Positions 1 through 9,993 are shown, numbered from the stretch's first letter. The stretch: DNA of 64,000 nt from Ruminococcus sp. (GCA_021201755.1 JAJQEI010000006.1:1-64000), one strand, 5' to 3'. Notes: generated from the letters alone by a model not told the origin. Numbers and translations are program-made.

Positions 1-297
1 TATCTTCTGATCAACACCAAAACCGGCGAGAAATCGGTTCAAAGCTATACCAAAGCGGGAAAAGCAGAGACGGACTATCTTTCTTATTTAGACTTTGCTG
101 TTTCGGAATGGCTGATCCTTGTTACTGGTACAAACGAAATTACGGTAACGGTGACGCCAAAGGACGAGTCCTGTTTAGTTAGAATGGTTATTGGGAGTGT
201 GGGATTATCTGTGTGCAGATTATGTTTCTTCGCTTTCAATCAACATTTGTTTCATTACGCACAAATCAAAGGCGTTCAAAGCATTATCCTCATATAG
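1..297 (+). pseudogene. Phage distal-tail-like protein, C-terminal fragment
   Basis: The reading frame is open from the window edge to a TAG at 295-297. Its first ~60 residues contain a beta-rich stretch with INTKTGEKSV followed later by an S-W-L-x-L-V-T-G-x-N-E-I pattern, which resembles the C-terminal domain of siphovirus distal tail (Dit) proteins, where an INT-GEK strand precedes a 'pGxN' turn. After about base 185 the frame runs antisense through the dockerin of the neighbouring gene, so the phage gene has probably lost its real end there. It is likely a prophage remnant; the upstream part lies outside the window. The family assignment rests on short motifs only. Confidence 0.4.
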
Positions 298-954
298 ATC
301 ACCTGCCTGCCAGTCCGTTATTTCACCTTTATTCAATAACTACTGCTGCAACATAACAACATCGTTTTCATCAAAAGTACCGTCTGCATTGACATCGCCA
401 ATAATAAATTTTTCAGTTTCTTTTACCGAGAGCAGAAGCTGCATCAATGTGTCATCGTATATTTCGCAATTGGTTCGGTCATAATGCAAATCAGTAATAT
501 CTCACAAAATCGGACAAATCCCTCTGGAATAGGCTGCTTCGCAAACAAAGAATAAGAATAATCGCACAGATTCCTCTTCTTTGTTGTTCTTTGGGCAGCC
601 ATATTCTCCGATAATTACCGGTATCCCATGATCCACAAAATTTGTCTGCAACAGATTCATGTAATACTCCAACTTTTCTAAAATTGCAAAATCCGAAGGC
701 GTATAATAATGTACTGATACAGCAAGACGATTTGCCGGATCTTCTGGCATTTCATCAACTGTGTGAAATCTCTCAGGTTCTTTATGAATACGCATATACA
801 AAAAAGTCGGCTGCGAATTTTGTTCTGTAAATATGTGTAATGGTGAATCTATATCCGAACGAATAAAACGCATGATCTTTAGAAAGAGAAGTTCTGCATA
901 TTTGTATTCGATTTTTTGATGCAACAGTTCATCTGAATCATACTCATACGCCAT
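220..954 (-). pseudogene. Broken GH5 endoglucanase with C-terminal dockerin
   Basis: Read on the minus strand, this encodes a GH5-like C-terminal half: ANRLAVSVHYYTPSDF, then IPVIIGEYGCP carrying the expected nucleophile Glu, then CEAAYSRGICPIL. A TGA replaces the Trp expected in the 'ILWD' motif (near 503). The frame then continues into a type I dockerin with two calcium-binding repeats (GDVNADGTFDENDVVMLQQ and LYEDNALNAFDLCVMKQML). Inside the dockerin a TAG replaces the Trp of 'QQWLL'. The middle is shortened, joining ILEK directly to LEYYMNLL, and no signal peptide is visible at the N terminus. It is a dead cellulosomal cellulase. The intact dockerin at the end of the GH44 gene (11338-13608) is the direct comparison. 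Confidence 0.8.
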
Positions 955-1073
955 AATATGAATGATTCATGATAATTTTTCTGTATTTTTCAATTGTATC
1001 GGCTGATCAAATACACCGGCTTCTGCTGCGAGACGGATCTCAAAAAGCAGTAAGCTACGCAAGAGTAATGCCT

Positions 1074-1126
1074 GCTGGGACTAATGAGATATTTTTGTTC
1101 CATCAGAAAGTCGGCTATCTTGACAA
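1074..1126 (+). repeat. Left flanking repeat of the metal cassette
   Basis: This stretch, with CCTGCTGGG, then TATTTTTGTTCCA, then GGCTATCTTGACAA, recurs in degenerate form at 3717-3783. It ends in the -35 box used for csoR. It looks like half a terminator followed by a promoter. The 955-1073 stretch before it holds no recognisable gene. Confidence 0.6.
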
Positions 1127-1148
1127 ACCCTTCAAATTAGAGTATAAT
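1120..1148 (+). promoter_or_regulatory. csoR promoter
   Basis: TTGACA (1120-1125) and TATAAT (1143-1148) are separated by 17 bases. A CsoR-type operator lies just downstream, in the region of the transcription start, which is a position suited to repression. Confidence 0.8.
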
Positions 1149-1154
1149 ATACAC

Positions 1155-1170
1155 ATACCCCTTGAAGTAT
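1155..1170 (+). promoter_or_regulatory. Putative CsoR operator 1
   Basis: ATACCCCTTGAAGTAT. It has the same 16-base format, ATACCCC-N4-AGTAT, as the two sites before the ATPase gene. It resembles the CsoR box, an ATAC-C-tract half-site opposite a G-tract-GTAT half-site, with a weaker right half. It sits between the csoR promoter and the ribosome site, implying autoregulation. Confidence 0.7.
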
Positions 1171-1184
1171 TGGAGGAATTTTAG

Positions 1185-1460
1185 ATGAGACAGTGTATGG
1201 ATGCGGATAATCTGCATCGCAGATTAAAGAAAATAACCGGTCAGGTACAGGCGATTGACCGTATGGTAGATGAGGATGTCCCCTGTGAGGATATTCTGGC
1301 ACAAATCAATGCGGCGAAATCTGCCCTGCATGGCTGCGGTAAAGTTGTCCTGGAAGGTCATATTCAGCATTGCGTGAGGGACGGTATTGAACATGGTAAT
1401 GCAGATAAAACCATAGCAGACTTCACAAAGGCAGTAGAGCGTTTTGCAAATATGAAATGA
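1185..1460 (+). CDS. csoR: CsoR-family metal-sensing repressor
   Basis: This is a 91-residue all-helical CsoR/RcnR (DUF156) repressor. The Cu(I)-type ligand set is visible as Cys34, His59 and Cys63, with the 25- and 4-residue spacings of the Mycobacterium tuberculosis protein (Cys36, His61, Cys65). The family signature ITGQVQAIDRMV is at residues 17-28. The ATG at 1185 follows GGAGG at a normal distance; a second Met at codon 5 is a possible alternative. Known members release their operator on binding Cu(I). The neighbouring ATPase gene and the three matching operators indicate that it controls both itself and the exporter. Metal specificity is inferred from the ligand pattern. Confidence 0.9.
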   Translation: MRQCMDADNLHRRLKKITGQVQAIDRMVDEDVPCEDILAQINAAKSALHGCGKVVLEGHIQHCVRDGIEHGNADKTIADFTKAVERFANMK

Positions 1461-1554
1461 TGTCAGATTCAACAAAAATATTCAATATATCTCCTTTTAA
1501 TTTAGAGGACTAGATGATTTTTCAGATTTAGTTCTCTTTTTTTCTTTGTTCCTA

Positions 1555-1583
1555 TTGATAACCCATACCCCCATAAGTATAAT
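1555..1583 (+). promoter_or_regulatory. Promoter of the P1B-ATPase gene
   Basis: TTGATA (1555-1560) and TATAAT (1578-1583) with a 17-base spacer. The first of two operators overlaps the spacer and -10, so a bound repressor would block the polymerase. Confidence 0.75.
1565..1580 (+). promoter_or_regulatory. Putative CsoR operator 2
   Basis: ATACCCCCATAAGTAT. It matches the ATACCCC-N4-AGTAT format and overlaps the spacer and -10 of the ATPase promoter. Confidence 0.7.
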
Positions 1584-1595
1584 ATAAATATACAC

Positions 1596-1611
1596 ATACC
1601 CCTATTAGTAT
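1596..1611 (+). promoter_or_regulatory. Putative CsoR operator 3
   Basis: ATACCCCTATTAGTAT. This is the third copy of the same format, centred 31 bases after operator 2 (about three helical turns), between the transcription start and the ribosome site of the ATPase gene. Confidence 0.7.
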
Positions 1612-1628
1612 AAGTCTGGAGGAATAAA

Positions 1629-3509
1629 ATGAAACAGTTGATGAAAAAACTGGAGTCACTTTTGGAAAAGGGCGGCACTAAAAAAGATATTACGCTTCTT
1701 GTTATATCAGGAATATTCCTGATACTCAGCTTGATAGGTTGGAATCCGCTCCCGTTCGATTTGGCATGGATTTCGATTATCCTATGCGGTGTCCCCATTA
1801 TTCTGGAAGCTATTATTGGACTGGTTACTGCCTTTGACATCAAAGCAGATGTGCTTGTGTCTATTGCCCTGATTGCCTCAGTTTGCATCGGCGAGGATTT
1901 TGCCGCCGGTGAAGTCGCATTTATCATGCAGCTGGGCGGACTGCTGGAGGACTTGACGGTTGCAAGGGCAAGAGCCGGTATCGAAAAGCTGGTGCATCTA
2001 ACCCCACAGACAGCACGGCTTATTGCAGATGGAACCGAGAAAATTGTTCCTGCAGAAGAAGTCCCTGTGGACGCTTTGCTCCGTGTCCTTCCGGGGGAAA
2101 CGGTTCCCGTGGACGGCATAATTATTTCAGGGCAGACCTCTGTCAATCAAGCTGTTATGACCGGCGAGTCTTTGCCGGTGGACAAAACCGTAGGCGATGA
2201 GGTGTCTAGCGGTACGGTCAACCAATTTGGTGCATTTGAGATGCGAGCGACAAAGGTCGGCGAGGACAGCTCTATTCAGAGGATGATACGGTTAGTGCAG
2301 TCAGCAGACGCAGGGAAAGCAAAAATCGTGGGCATAGCTGACCACTGGGCTACCTGGATTGTTGTGATTGCCCTCTCTGCCGCCGCCTTAACGTGGCTCA
2401 TCAGCGGCGAAATCATCCGTGCGGTTACAATACTCGTTGTGTTCTGCCCATGTGCGCTAGTGCTTGCCACACCAACGGCAATTATGGCGGCAATCGGAAA
2501 CGCCACCAAGCACGGCTTTCTGGTGCGAGAGGGCGATGCGTTGGAGCGGCTGGCATCTGTTACCAAAATCACCTTTGATAAAACGGGAACACTGACCTAT
2601 GGAACGCCGCAGGCTATTAAAGTTGCAAGCATCACAGACAATTTTTCTGAAACAGAGTTATACCGTCTTTGTGCCTCGGTAGAGCAGCTTTCTGAGCATC
2701 CCCTGGGGAAAGCGATTGTCCGTTCGTACAAGCAGGACAATGATGCCGAACTTCTCCTTTGTGAAAATTTTCAAATGCTCCCCGGAAGAGGTGTCTGCGC
2801 CGAGGTTGGCGGACAAATTATTCTTGCAGGCAATCTGGAAATGCTCACAGAAAACAAGATAAATGTACCGGAGGTTGTTCATGCACAGGTGGATCAGTAT
2901 CTGTCCCAGGGCTGCACTGTGACTTATCTTGCGGTGTCTGAACGGCTCAGCGGATATATCGTTCTCTCGGACACGGTGCGTGAGGAAAGCGTCGGTATGA
3001 TTGACGCATTGAAAGATTTAAATGTACAGCCTGTCCTTTTGACCGGTGACAATGAACGAGCTGCCTCTGCCATTGCCGGTCAGCTTCATATCGTGAAAGT
3101 TCATGCGAATTGTCTGCCGGAAGACAAATTAAACTGGATAGACGCTTACCAAAAGAAAAACGAAGCCGTTTGCATGATTGGCGATGGCGTGAACGATGCG
3201 CCTGCCTTGAAAAAAGCGAATGTCGGTATTGCAATGGGCGGCGTAGGCAGTGACATTGCCGTCGATGCGGCAGACATCGCTCTGGTGGACGATGAGGTAA
3301 AAGAACTGCCACATCTGATTGCCCTGTCCAAGCGGATGATGACGACAATTAAGTTGAACATGACTTTTTCCATGTCGCTTAATTTTATTGCTATCGTTCT
3401 TGCTATCATCGGAACATTAAATCCGGTTGTCGGTGCGCTGGTACATAACACAGGCTCGGTTTTAGTAATTATAAATTCATCACTACTGTTGAAATGGAGG
3501 AAAAAGTAA
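1629..3509 (+). CDS. P1B-type heavy-metal exporting ATPase
   Basis: This 626-residue P-type ATPase pumps soft metal ions out across the membrane. In order: N-terminal membrane helices with no HMA domain, the actuator TGES near 178, the transmembrane CPC at 273-275, the phosphorylated Asp317 in DKTGT, the HPLGKA motif of the nucleotide domain, and the GDGVND hinge at 518. The last helix carries HNTGS and INSS rather than the motifs usual in CopA, and the protein lacks a metal-binding N-terminal domain, so copper is likely from CsoR control but not certain. The start has GGAGG seven bases upstream. Its bases look richer in G and C than most neighbours, consistent with transfer as a cassette. 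Confidence 0.88.
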   Translation: MKQLMKKLESLLEKGGTKKDITLLVISGIFLILSLIGWNPLPFDLAWISIILCGVPIILEAIIGLVTAFDIKADVLVSIALIASVCIGEDFAAGEVAFIMQLGGLLEDLTVARARAGIEKLVHLTPQTARLIADGTEKIVPAEEVPVDALLRVLPGETVPVDGIIISGQTSVNQAVMTGESLPVDKTVGDEVSSGTVNQFGAFEMRATKVGEDSSIQRMIRLVQSADAGKAKIVGIADHWATWIVVIALSAAALTWLISGEIIRAVTILVVFCPCALVLATPTAIMAAIGNATKHGFLVREGDALERLASVTKITFDKTGTLTYGTPQAIKVASITDNFSETELYRLCASVEQLSEHPLGKAIVRSYKQDNDAELLLCENFQMLPGRGVCAEVGGQIILAGNLEMLTENKINVPEVVHAQVDQYLSQGCTVTYLAVSERLSGYIVLSDTVREESVGMIDALKDLNVQPVLLTGDNERAASAIAGQLHIVKVHANCLPEDKLNWIDAYQKKNEAVCMIGDGVNDAPALKKANVGIAMGGVGSDIAVDAADIALVDDEVKELPHLIALSKRMMTTIKLNMTFSMSLNFIAIVLAIIGTLNPVVGALVHNTGSVLVIINSSLLLKWRKK

Positions 3510-3686
3510 TGGTCATTAGTATTATCGGCGCAGTCATAGGGGCTTTGATTGCAACATTCGGTCTGTATTATCTGGTCAAAGAATGGAAAGACCCAGAATC
3601 GAAAAAAGATTTATGGCATCATCAGCGGTATTGGCGGAGTGATTTTTATTGCCATACTGATAAAGCTGCTGGTGGAACTGCTGTAA
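3509..3686 (+). pseudogene. Small two-helix membrane protein, frameshifted
   Basis: The ATG overlaps the ATPase stop (TAATG). The first frame gives one transmembrane helix and VKEWKDPESKK, then meets a run of six A at 3601-3606. Skipping one base there restores a second hydrophobic helix (YGIISGIGGVIFIAILIKLL) ending at TAA 3684-3686, giving about 58 residues in all. Without the shift the sequence turns into a non-membrane tail. It is probably an accessory of the exporter. The break could be a real indel, a sequencing slip or a +1 recoding event. I recognise no family. Confidence 0.6.
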
Positions 3687-3714
3687 GTGATAAACAAGTC
3701 ATAAAATAATACTG

Positions 3715-3755
3715 CACCTGCTGGGGATTGATTTCCTTAGCAGGTGTTATTTTTG
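3715..3755 (+). terminator. Terminator of the csoR-ATPase cassette
   Basis: CACCTGCT (3715-3722) pairs with AGCAGGTG (3739-3746), followed by TTATTTTTG. Confidence 0.85.
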
Positions 3756-3783
3756 TTCCAGCGGAAAGTTGGGTATCTTGACA
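3717..3783 (+). repeat. Right flanking repeat of the metal cassette
   Basis: This is a degenerate copy of 1074-1126. The aligned core TATTTTTGTTCCA...TATCTTGACAA differs at only a few positions. After the repeat comes TTGACA, five bases, TATAAT and CCCC, which looks like the csoR promoter with its spacer deleted. Confidence 0.6.
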
Positions 3784-3855
3784 AGCGATATAATCCCCAT
3801 AAAGTAGACACAAGAAAAAACAAAAATGTGTGAAAACTTTAAGGGGGGTTATTTT

Positions 3856-4461
3856 ATGTCAAGAAGAAGCAAACTGACAGATGAAGAACAAATGGCAGCA
3901 GTGAGGGAATACCTTGAAGGAAAAGGGTGCTATGCAGCAATAGCCAAGAAGTATGAAATAAGTTGCGGACGTTTCCGAGAATTGGTAGTTCGAGCCAAAA
4001 CTGATGGGATAGAATCCGTAAAAATAAGATGCAAAAACAAGAAATATTCCACTGAAACAAAACTAAAAGTTGAATATCTTGAGGGCAGCTGCAGTCAGAC
4101 GGAAATATATGCAAAGTATCATATTACGCAACGTACGGTTTTCAAAGTGTGGATTTTGTGCTACAATAGAGGTAAGGAATTTAAGGAGCGTACACGCTCG
4201 GAAAGAGGAATTACCATGAACAAAGGCAGGAGGATCACGCTGAAAGAACGTGTGGAGATTGTAGCGTTTTGCATTGAAAACGGAAAGGATTATGGTCTTG
4301 CAATGGAAAAATACAAAGTATCCTATTAGCAGATCTATTCATGGGTGCGCAAGTACGAAGCAAAGGGAGCAGAAGGTCTCACTGACCGCAGAGGAAAAAT
4401 AAAGCCCGAAGATAAGCTTACAGATGCAGGTAGACTGCGTATGGAAAACAAGATATTGTAA
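3856..4461 (+). pseudogene. IS3-family transposase OrfA, interrupted
   Basis: The start at 3856 has AAGGGGGG upstream. Two helix-turn-helix modules are visible, one around EYLEGKGCYAAIAKKYEIS and one around EIVAFCIENGKDYGLAMEKY, as in the IS150 OrfA. An in-frame TAG at 4327-4329 precedes the continuation QIYSWVRKYEAKGAEGL, which is typical of the family. The frame then closes at TAA 4459-4461. OrfA would bind the element ends; this copy is inactive. Confidence 0.75.
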
Positions 4462-4495
4462 GTGACGTACACTTCAATAAGAAACGTACTTACAG

Positions 4496-4582
4496 ACTCA
4501 TGCAGATAAGCCGAATGAGAAATGGCCTACCGATGTAACGGAATTCAAGTACTATGTTGGTTCGAATATCAAGAATATGTAG
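4496..4582 (+). pseudogene. IS3-family OrfB remnant
   Basis: A 28-codon scrap contains KPNEKWPTDVTEFKYY, the start of the rve/DDE integrase core in IS150-like OrfB (the Asp of TDVTEF is the first catalytic residue). Everything after it has been deleted. Confidence 0.7.
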
Positions 4583-4703
4583 CGTAGTTAGCCAAGCGAG
4601 TGACACGACAAGCCACTTGTCAACAACAAAGCAGTCTGCACAAATTGCAAAGACTGCTTTGGGTTAAATAGTAGAATATTTTTGTTTTTTGCGCTGTCTA
4701 CTT

Positions 4704-4968
4704 GACAGAGGGGCGGAGCAAATAATTATACACGATTTATAGGCTTTTGTTTTTCGATAACAAAATATCACTATAAGATAATCGGCGGTTTGAAATATCA
4801 AGACGTCGTTTTGTGACGACTTAAAACCGACACGGCGGTATCAAGTCCAGCTAAGAAAAGTCAATAGGCAAGGGCAAAGGTTTACAAAGAGTTCACGATC
4901 AAAAAAATTCATAGCAAAGCAGACCTTTACAATTTTAGTGAAAGCCTGATAAGTTATGAAATGATAGG
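4704..4968. other. Non-coding stretch between IS relics
   Basis: No gene or clear structure is seen. It lies just past the 3' end of the IS110 relic and may be that element's non-coding end. Confidence 0.3.
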
Positions 4969-5481
4969 TCAAGCGGCAGAAAGCTGATTCGGATAATAAG
5001 AAAGATTATGCTGTTCTGGAGTGACGATTTCAAAGGCTTTGTTATCTCTAAGAATCGCAAAAATAATGTTACAAAGCTTGTGGGTAACGGCAGATAAAGC
5101 AACCATTTTAGGCTTGGAAATACATTTCATCTCATAGTAAGAGCGAAGAACAGGATTTTTAAGCGCACCGTTTTTGTAGATCGCAATGTTGTTGAGAGCC
5201 ATCATATGGAGAACTCTTCTTGCAAGCCTTGAGCCTCTTTTAGAGAGCTTGACATTCGTAACGTAAGCCGTTCTTTCGTCTTTCAAACGATAATACTCTC
5301 TGACAAGATTTCTGATATTCAGAACAAGGTCGGAAGGGATAACAGAAGTCTTTAAATCCGGCTTCAAAGCAATCAAAGCTAACTTTTTCGAATCAAATTT
5401 ATCATTATGTACTTTACGAATGTTTAAATTTGTGCTATTACAGGTATAGTCGACAAGACTGCTTCCAACCAGCCTAATCAT
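4969..5481 (-). pseudogene. IS110-family transposase, truncated and internally deleted
   Basis: The first half, around NIRKVHNDKFDSKKLALIAL, matches the end of the DEDD RuvC-like domain of IS110 transposases. It runs directly into KRGSRLARRVLHMMALNNIAIYKNG, the C-terminal transposase_20 domain. The N-terminal catalytic Asp region and the central coiled coil are missing. Length is 170 residues against about 400 for the family. The upstream break lies near 5450, at a 13-base direct repeat (5437-5449 and 5512-5524). Confidence 0.75.
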
Positions 5482-5525
5482 AATTCTTCATTGGATGGAC
5501 TAATTGACTTAATTACAGGTATAGA

Positions 5526-5852
5526 GTGGTCAAAACCAACCTCCCAGGGAGGTGCAAGGAGAATTGGAAATGGCAGAGAATTAGAAATATGAACAGAAAT
5601 ATAAGGTCGCAGACAGTGAAGCTTGCGCAGGAAATCGGCTCGGCAAAGGCGGCTAATGAACTGGGTATTCCACGCAACACAATATATGGATGGAATGCGT
5701 GCTGTGCGATGAGGAAACCAACTCGAAAAAATTTCCAAGAATACCATGATCCGCAAAGGTACATTCTTTTAGGTAGTAAACTTGGGATTTATTATTTTTT
5801 CTGCTTTTTGGTAAGTTATTTATGTTCAAAAATCAGAGCATATAATCTATGA
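5526..5852 (+). pseudogene. Transposase helix-turn-helix fragment
   Basis: The part from ~5589 reads RNIRSQTVKLAQEIGSAKAA followed by NELGIPRNTIYGW, a helix-turn-helix typical of IS3/IS66 OrfA. The rest has no similarity that I recognise. It has no termini and is embedded in the same IS graveyard. Confidence 0.5.
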
Positions 5853-6053
5853 CACACATTGAACAGGATTCGTATTTCTCAGATTTGCTCTGATTGAATT
5901 GTACTTTTGACTGTGTATCTGAAATTCTGCTTAAAAAAGGAAAGCAGAAGAACATTATAATTGCGATTTTAAAGGTTATGAATACTTTTATTTTAATTTT
6001 TTAGTAAAAACAATTTGAAAAATAAGAAAATCAATCTTTTTACTAAATTTGCA

Positions 6054-7539
<1,486 letters not shown>

Positions 7540-7591
7540 TCCAATTTGACTTTAATAAGGCATTTTCCTTTTTTTAAATTTTTAGAATTTT

Positions 7592-7636
7592 AAACTCTCG
7601 GCTGCGTTTCAGTAGAAAGGTAGTTGAGAGTTTTTT
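7592..7636 (+). terminator. gdhA terminator
   Basis: AACTCTC pairs with GAGAGTT across a ~26-base loop, followed by a T run. Confidence 0.7.
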
Positions 7637-7742
7637 GTGATAATTTGTGAAATATATTAAAAGCGATTTACAATCTGTTGATATTATGACATTATAAATA
7701 CAGATAGAAAGATAATGCGTTTCACTAAGGGGGGATATATTT

Positions 7743-8510
7743 ATGAAAAAATGGATGATATCCTTGATTTTACTTTCGATAGCCTTATTCAGTGGCTGTT
7801 CGGATGCTATCGAGCCAGAGGAAAATATAGATACTACCGAATATGAATATATGTTGAACGGAAAAATTTATAGCATTGGTGACAATGGTTTTTATTTGTT
7901 GGAAGAAGAAACGAATAGTCTAAGAGACATCAGCTGCAACGGCTTAACAGATCAGAAAAATGTTGTTATGGCGAATCTTTCGGTAGGGGATAGCGCTTGC
8001 GTGACGTACAATGGTGAAGTTGCCGAGTGCTATCCAGAAAGAATCGATCACATCTATAGCGTAGAAATTCTTGAAAAGGCAGATCCAGCATTGCAGTATA
8101 TTCGTTATGTAACAGATGACATGACCGATAATGCGATATCGTTTCTGATGCCGGCGTCTTGGAACTATTCCATTGAATCATACGACGATCCGGCAGCACG
8201 CTTGGATACCTGTTATTATTGTATCACGGTTATGCCACAGGATAGTGATGGATCACTTGTATTTGCTGCTTATATGCAAACTAGTATCTGTGACACAGAG
8301 GTAACAGCTACAGAAGAATGTACTTTAGATGGTTATGATGCAAATGTGCATTATTTTAACAACGAAGCCAACTGGGGCGATATCACTATAGATACGGGTG
8401 ATGTCACCTATATGATATATACACAAAATATCGATGATACATGGTGGGAAAGTTATGGAAATAAGGTAAATGATATACTCGACACTATAATGTTATGTTT
8501 TGCCTATTAA
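7743..8510 (+). CDS. Predicted lipoprotein, unknown function
   Basis: The signal peptide MKKWMISLILLSIALFSGC has a lipobox (LFSGC) with Cys at residue 19, so the protein should be lipid-anchored outside the membrane. The remaining ~235 residues are acidic and Asp/Tyr-rich (DNAISFLMPASWNYSIESYDD and similar) and show no family that I recognise; the layout resembles surface lipoproteins with beta-rich domains. The start is preceded by AAGGGGGG. It is monocistronic and faces a shared terminator with the minus-strand kinase relic. Confidence 0.75.
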   Translation: MKKWMISLILLSIALFSGCSDAIEPEENIDTTEYEYMLNGKIYSIGDNGFYLLEEETNSLRDISCNGLTDQKNVVMANLSVGDSACVTYNGEVAECYPERIDHIYSVEILEKADPALQYIRYVTDDMTDNAISFLMPASWNYSIESYDDPAARLDTCYYCITVMPQDSDGSLVFAAYMQTSICDTEVTATEECTLDGYDANVHYFNNEANWGDITIDTGDVTYMIYTQNIDDTWWESYGNKVNDILDTIMLCFAY

Positions 8511-8527
8511 ACGTTTTTTATAAAAGA

Positions 8528-8565
8528 CCTGACAATTTCTTATTTTAGAAAGTGTCAGGCTTTTA
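8528..8565. terminator. Bidirectional terminator
   Basis: CCTGACA (8528-8534) pairs with TGTCAGG (8553-8559). It is followed by CTTTTAT on the plus strand and has A/T-rich flanks on the other side, so it can serve the lipoprotein gene and the convergent kinase relic. Confidence 0.75.
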
Positions 8566-8580
8566 TGATTATAATTGATT

Positions 8581-9913
8581 TTAATTTGAGGATGTATTTA
8601 CGAGACCTAACATGACAAGTACAGTAAAGTTAGAATCATCGTGTTCTATATGTACATCACCATTGTATTGTATTGCAATTTGTCTGATGATTTCCATACC
8701 AAGTCCGTGATTTTTCTTATCGGTTTTTGTGGTAACGAGTTTACCGTTTTTCTCAATAATTGGATTCTTATTTGGGTTTGTTATCCGAAACATAAGCATA
8801 TCGCCTTCTATCCAAACAGAAAGAGAAATTCTTCGTTTGAGTTCCGTATTTTCAGGAATTTCAAGTACTGCTCGCTCTGCGTTGTGAAGGAGATTGGTTA
8901 AGATACTGCAAAGATCTACTTGTGAAACAGGCAGTTCTTTCGGTACTTTACAGGAGACGTGTAATGCGATGTTATTTTTTTCGCAATTTCGCTGTTCTTG
9001 CTGTAAAATTGTGTTAATCGTGATATTTTCACAAAATTCTTGATTGGATAAAGCAGTATATTCATTTTGCAGTTGTTCAGACAATTGTGTTGCTTCTTCC
9101 AGGTTGTTTTGCATAATCATTGCTTGAATGACTTGTATAGCATTATTGAAATCGTGACGGATTTTTCGCATTTCCATCAAATTTCCTTTGACCATACTGG
9201 AATAATCTTCAGATAATTTTTCGTATTGTTCCATAAAGTCTAATTTTTGCTCTAAAATTTCTTTGTTTTTCAAAGAGTTACTAAGACGGATTGCAAAGAT
9301 ACTGGCAAGCAGACTACCCACGATACTGAGTATACAAACAATCATCAAGAATAAATTATCTTTCAATACCGAAAAATAATTTGTGGTGACTGTTAAAAGA
9401 TATAAATAGAGAAAAGATGGTGCAATAATTAAAATTGTCAACGGATTGATATCTCTTATATTTTTTCGCTCTAATAAAGAAAGAAATCACATAACAAAGT
9501 AATCCAAATATAGACATTGAAATAGTAAACGCCGGGATGTATTTCAGACTGTACCAATTGCCCATTGCTTCGATATGAAATCGCTCTACAACGACATATT
9601 GAATTGTACTATAAATAGACATAATTACAATATAAAGCATACACAAAAAAATGCGGTAGCTGCGTTTTCGCTCTATAAAACAGAACATATAGTACAAAAA
9701 CATAGCTGCGTATATTATAAAAGAACTAGCATAATTGCTATTGAACAATGAAAATACGAGCATTGAAAGAACCGATGTTGCCAAAACAAAAACAAAAGAC
9801 CATAAGAGATGCTTTGGTTTTCCTAAAACAGCCTAAGCAAAAATAGATGCAATCAATTCTATTAAAAATGCGCCATATACATTGTTGATAATAAAGATGG
9901 TTTCCGAATCCAT
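8581..9913 (-). pseudogene. AgrC-type (GHKL) sensor histidine kinase, broken
   Basis: The gene starts at 9913 behind AGGAGAG. It codes for several hydrophobic helices, a coiled region, the HPK10-type phospho-acceptor motif RKIRHDFNNAIQVIQ, an N-box (ILTNLLHNAERA) and a G-box (NHGLGMEII). A TAG at 9833-9835 interrupts the first helix. A one-base loss in an A6 run (9461-9466 on the plus strand) shifts the frame before the last helix. Intact relatives sense peptide pheromones and phosphorylate a LytTR regulator; none is present nearby. Confidence 0.8.
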
Positions 9914-9993
9914 AAAGTAAACTCTCCTATTTGTTTGAATCGTATCCTCCTCCCCAAATTTACCATAGATTCTGTATACAAGTTTTAGTCAAA

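Larger units (their letters stand above)
3802..4703 (+). mobile_element. IS150-like (IS3 family) element, decayed
   Basis: The left end at 3802-3830 (AAGTAGACAC...AAAAAACAAAAAT) is an inverted repeat of the right end at 4675-4703 (reverse complement AAGTAGACAG...AAAAAACAAAAAT). Between them lie an OrfA with a stop and a scrap of OrfB. The element is about 0.9 kb, where intact relatives are about 1.4 kb, so it has lost most of the integrase domain. A hairpin at 4629-4660 near the right end is also conserved in a solo copy of this end at 48851. Confidence 0.75.

Noticed and set aside
969..1184. Open frame of 71 codons before csoR
   Set aside because: It spans the csoR promoter, operator and flanking repeat and has no ribosome site or recognisable motif.
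2947..3348. Arg/His-rich 133-codon frame opposite the ATPase gene
   Set aside because: It is the complement of the conserved GDGVND region of the ATPase; codon composition is that of a shadow frame.
7966..8199. Second gene antisense within the lipoprotein
   Set aside because: It lacks a ribosome site and family similarity; the lipoprotein has a clear signal peptide and ribosome site.
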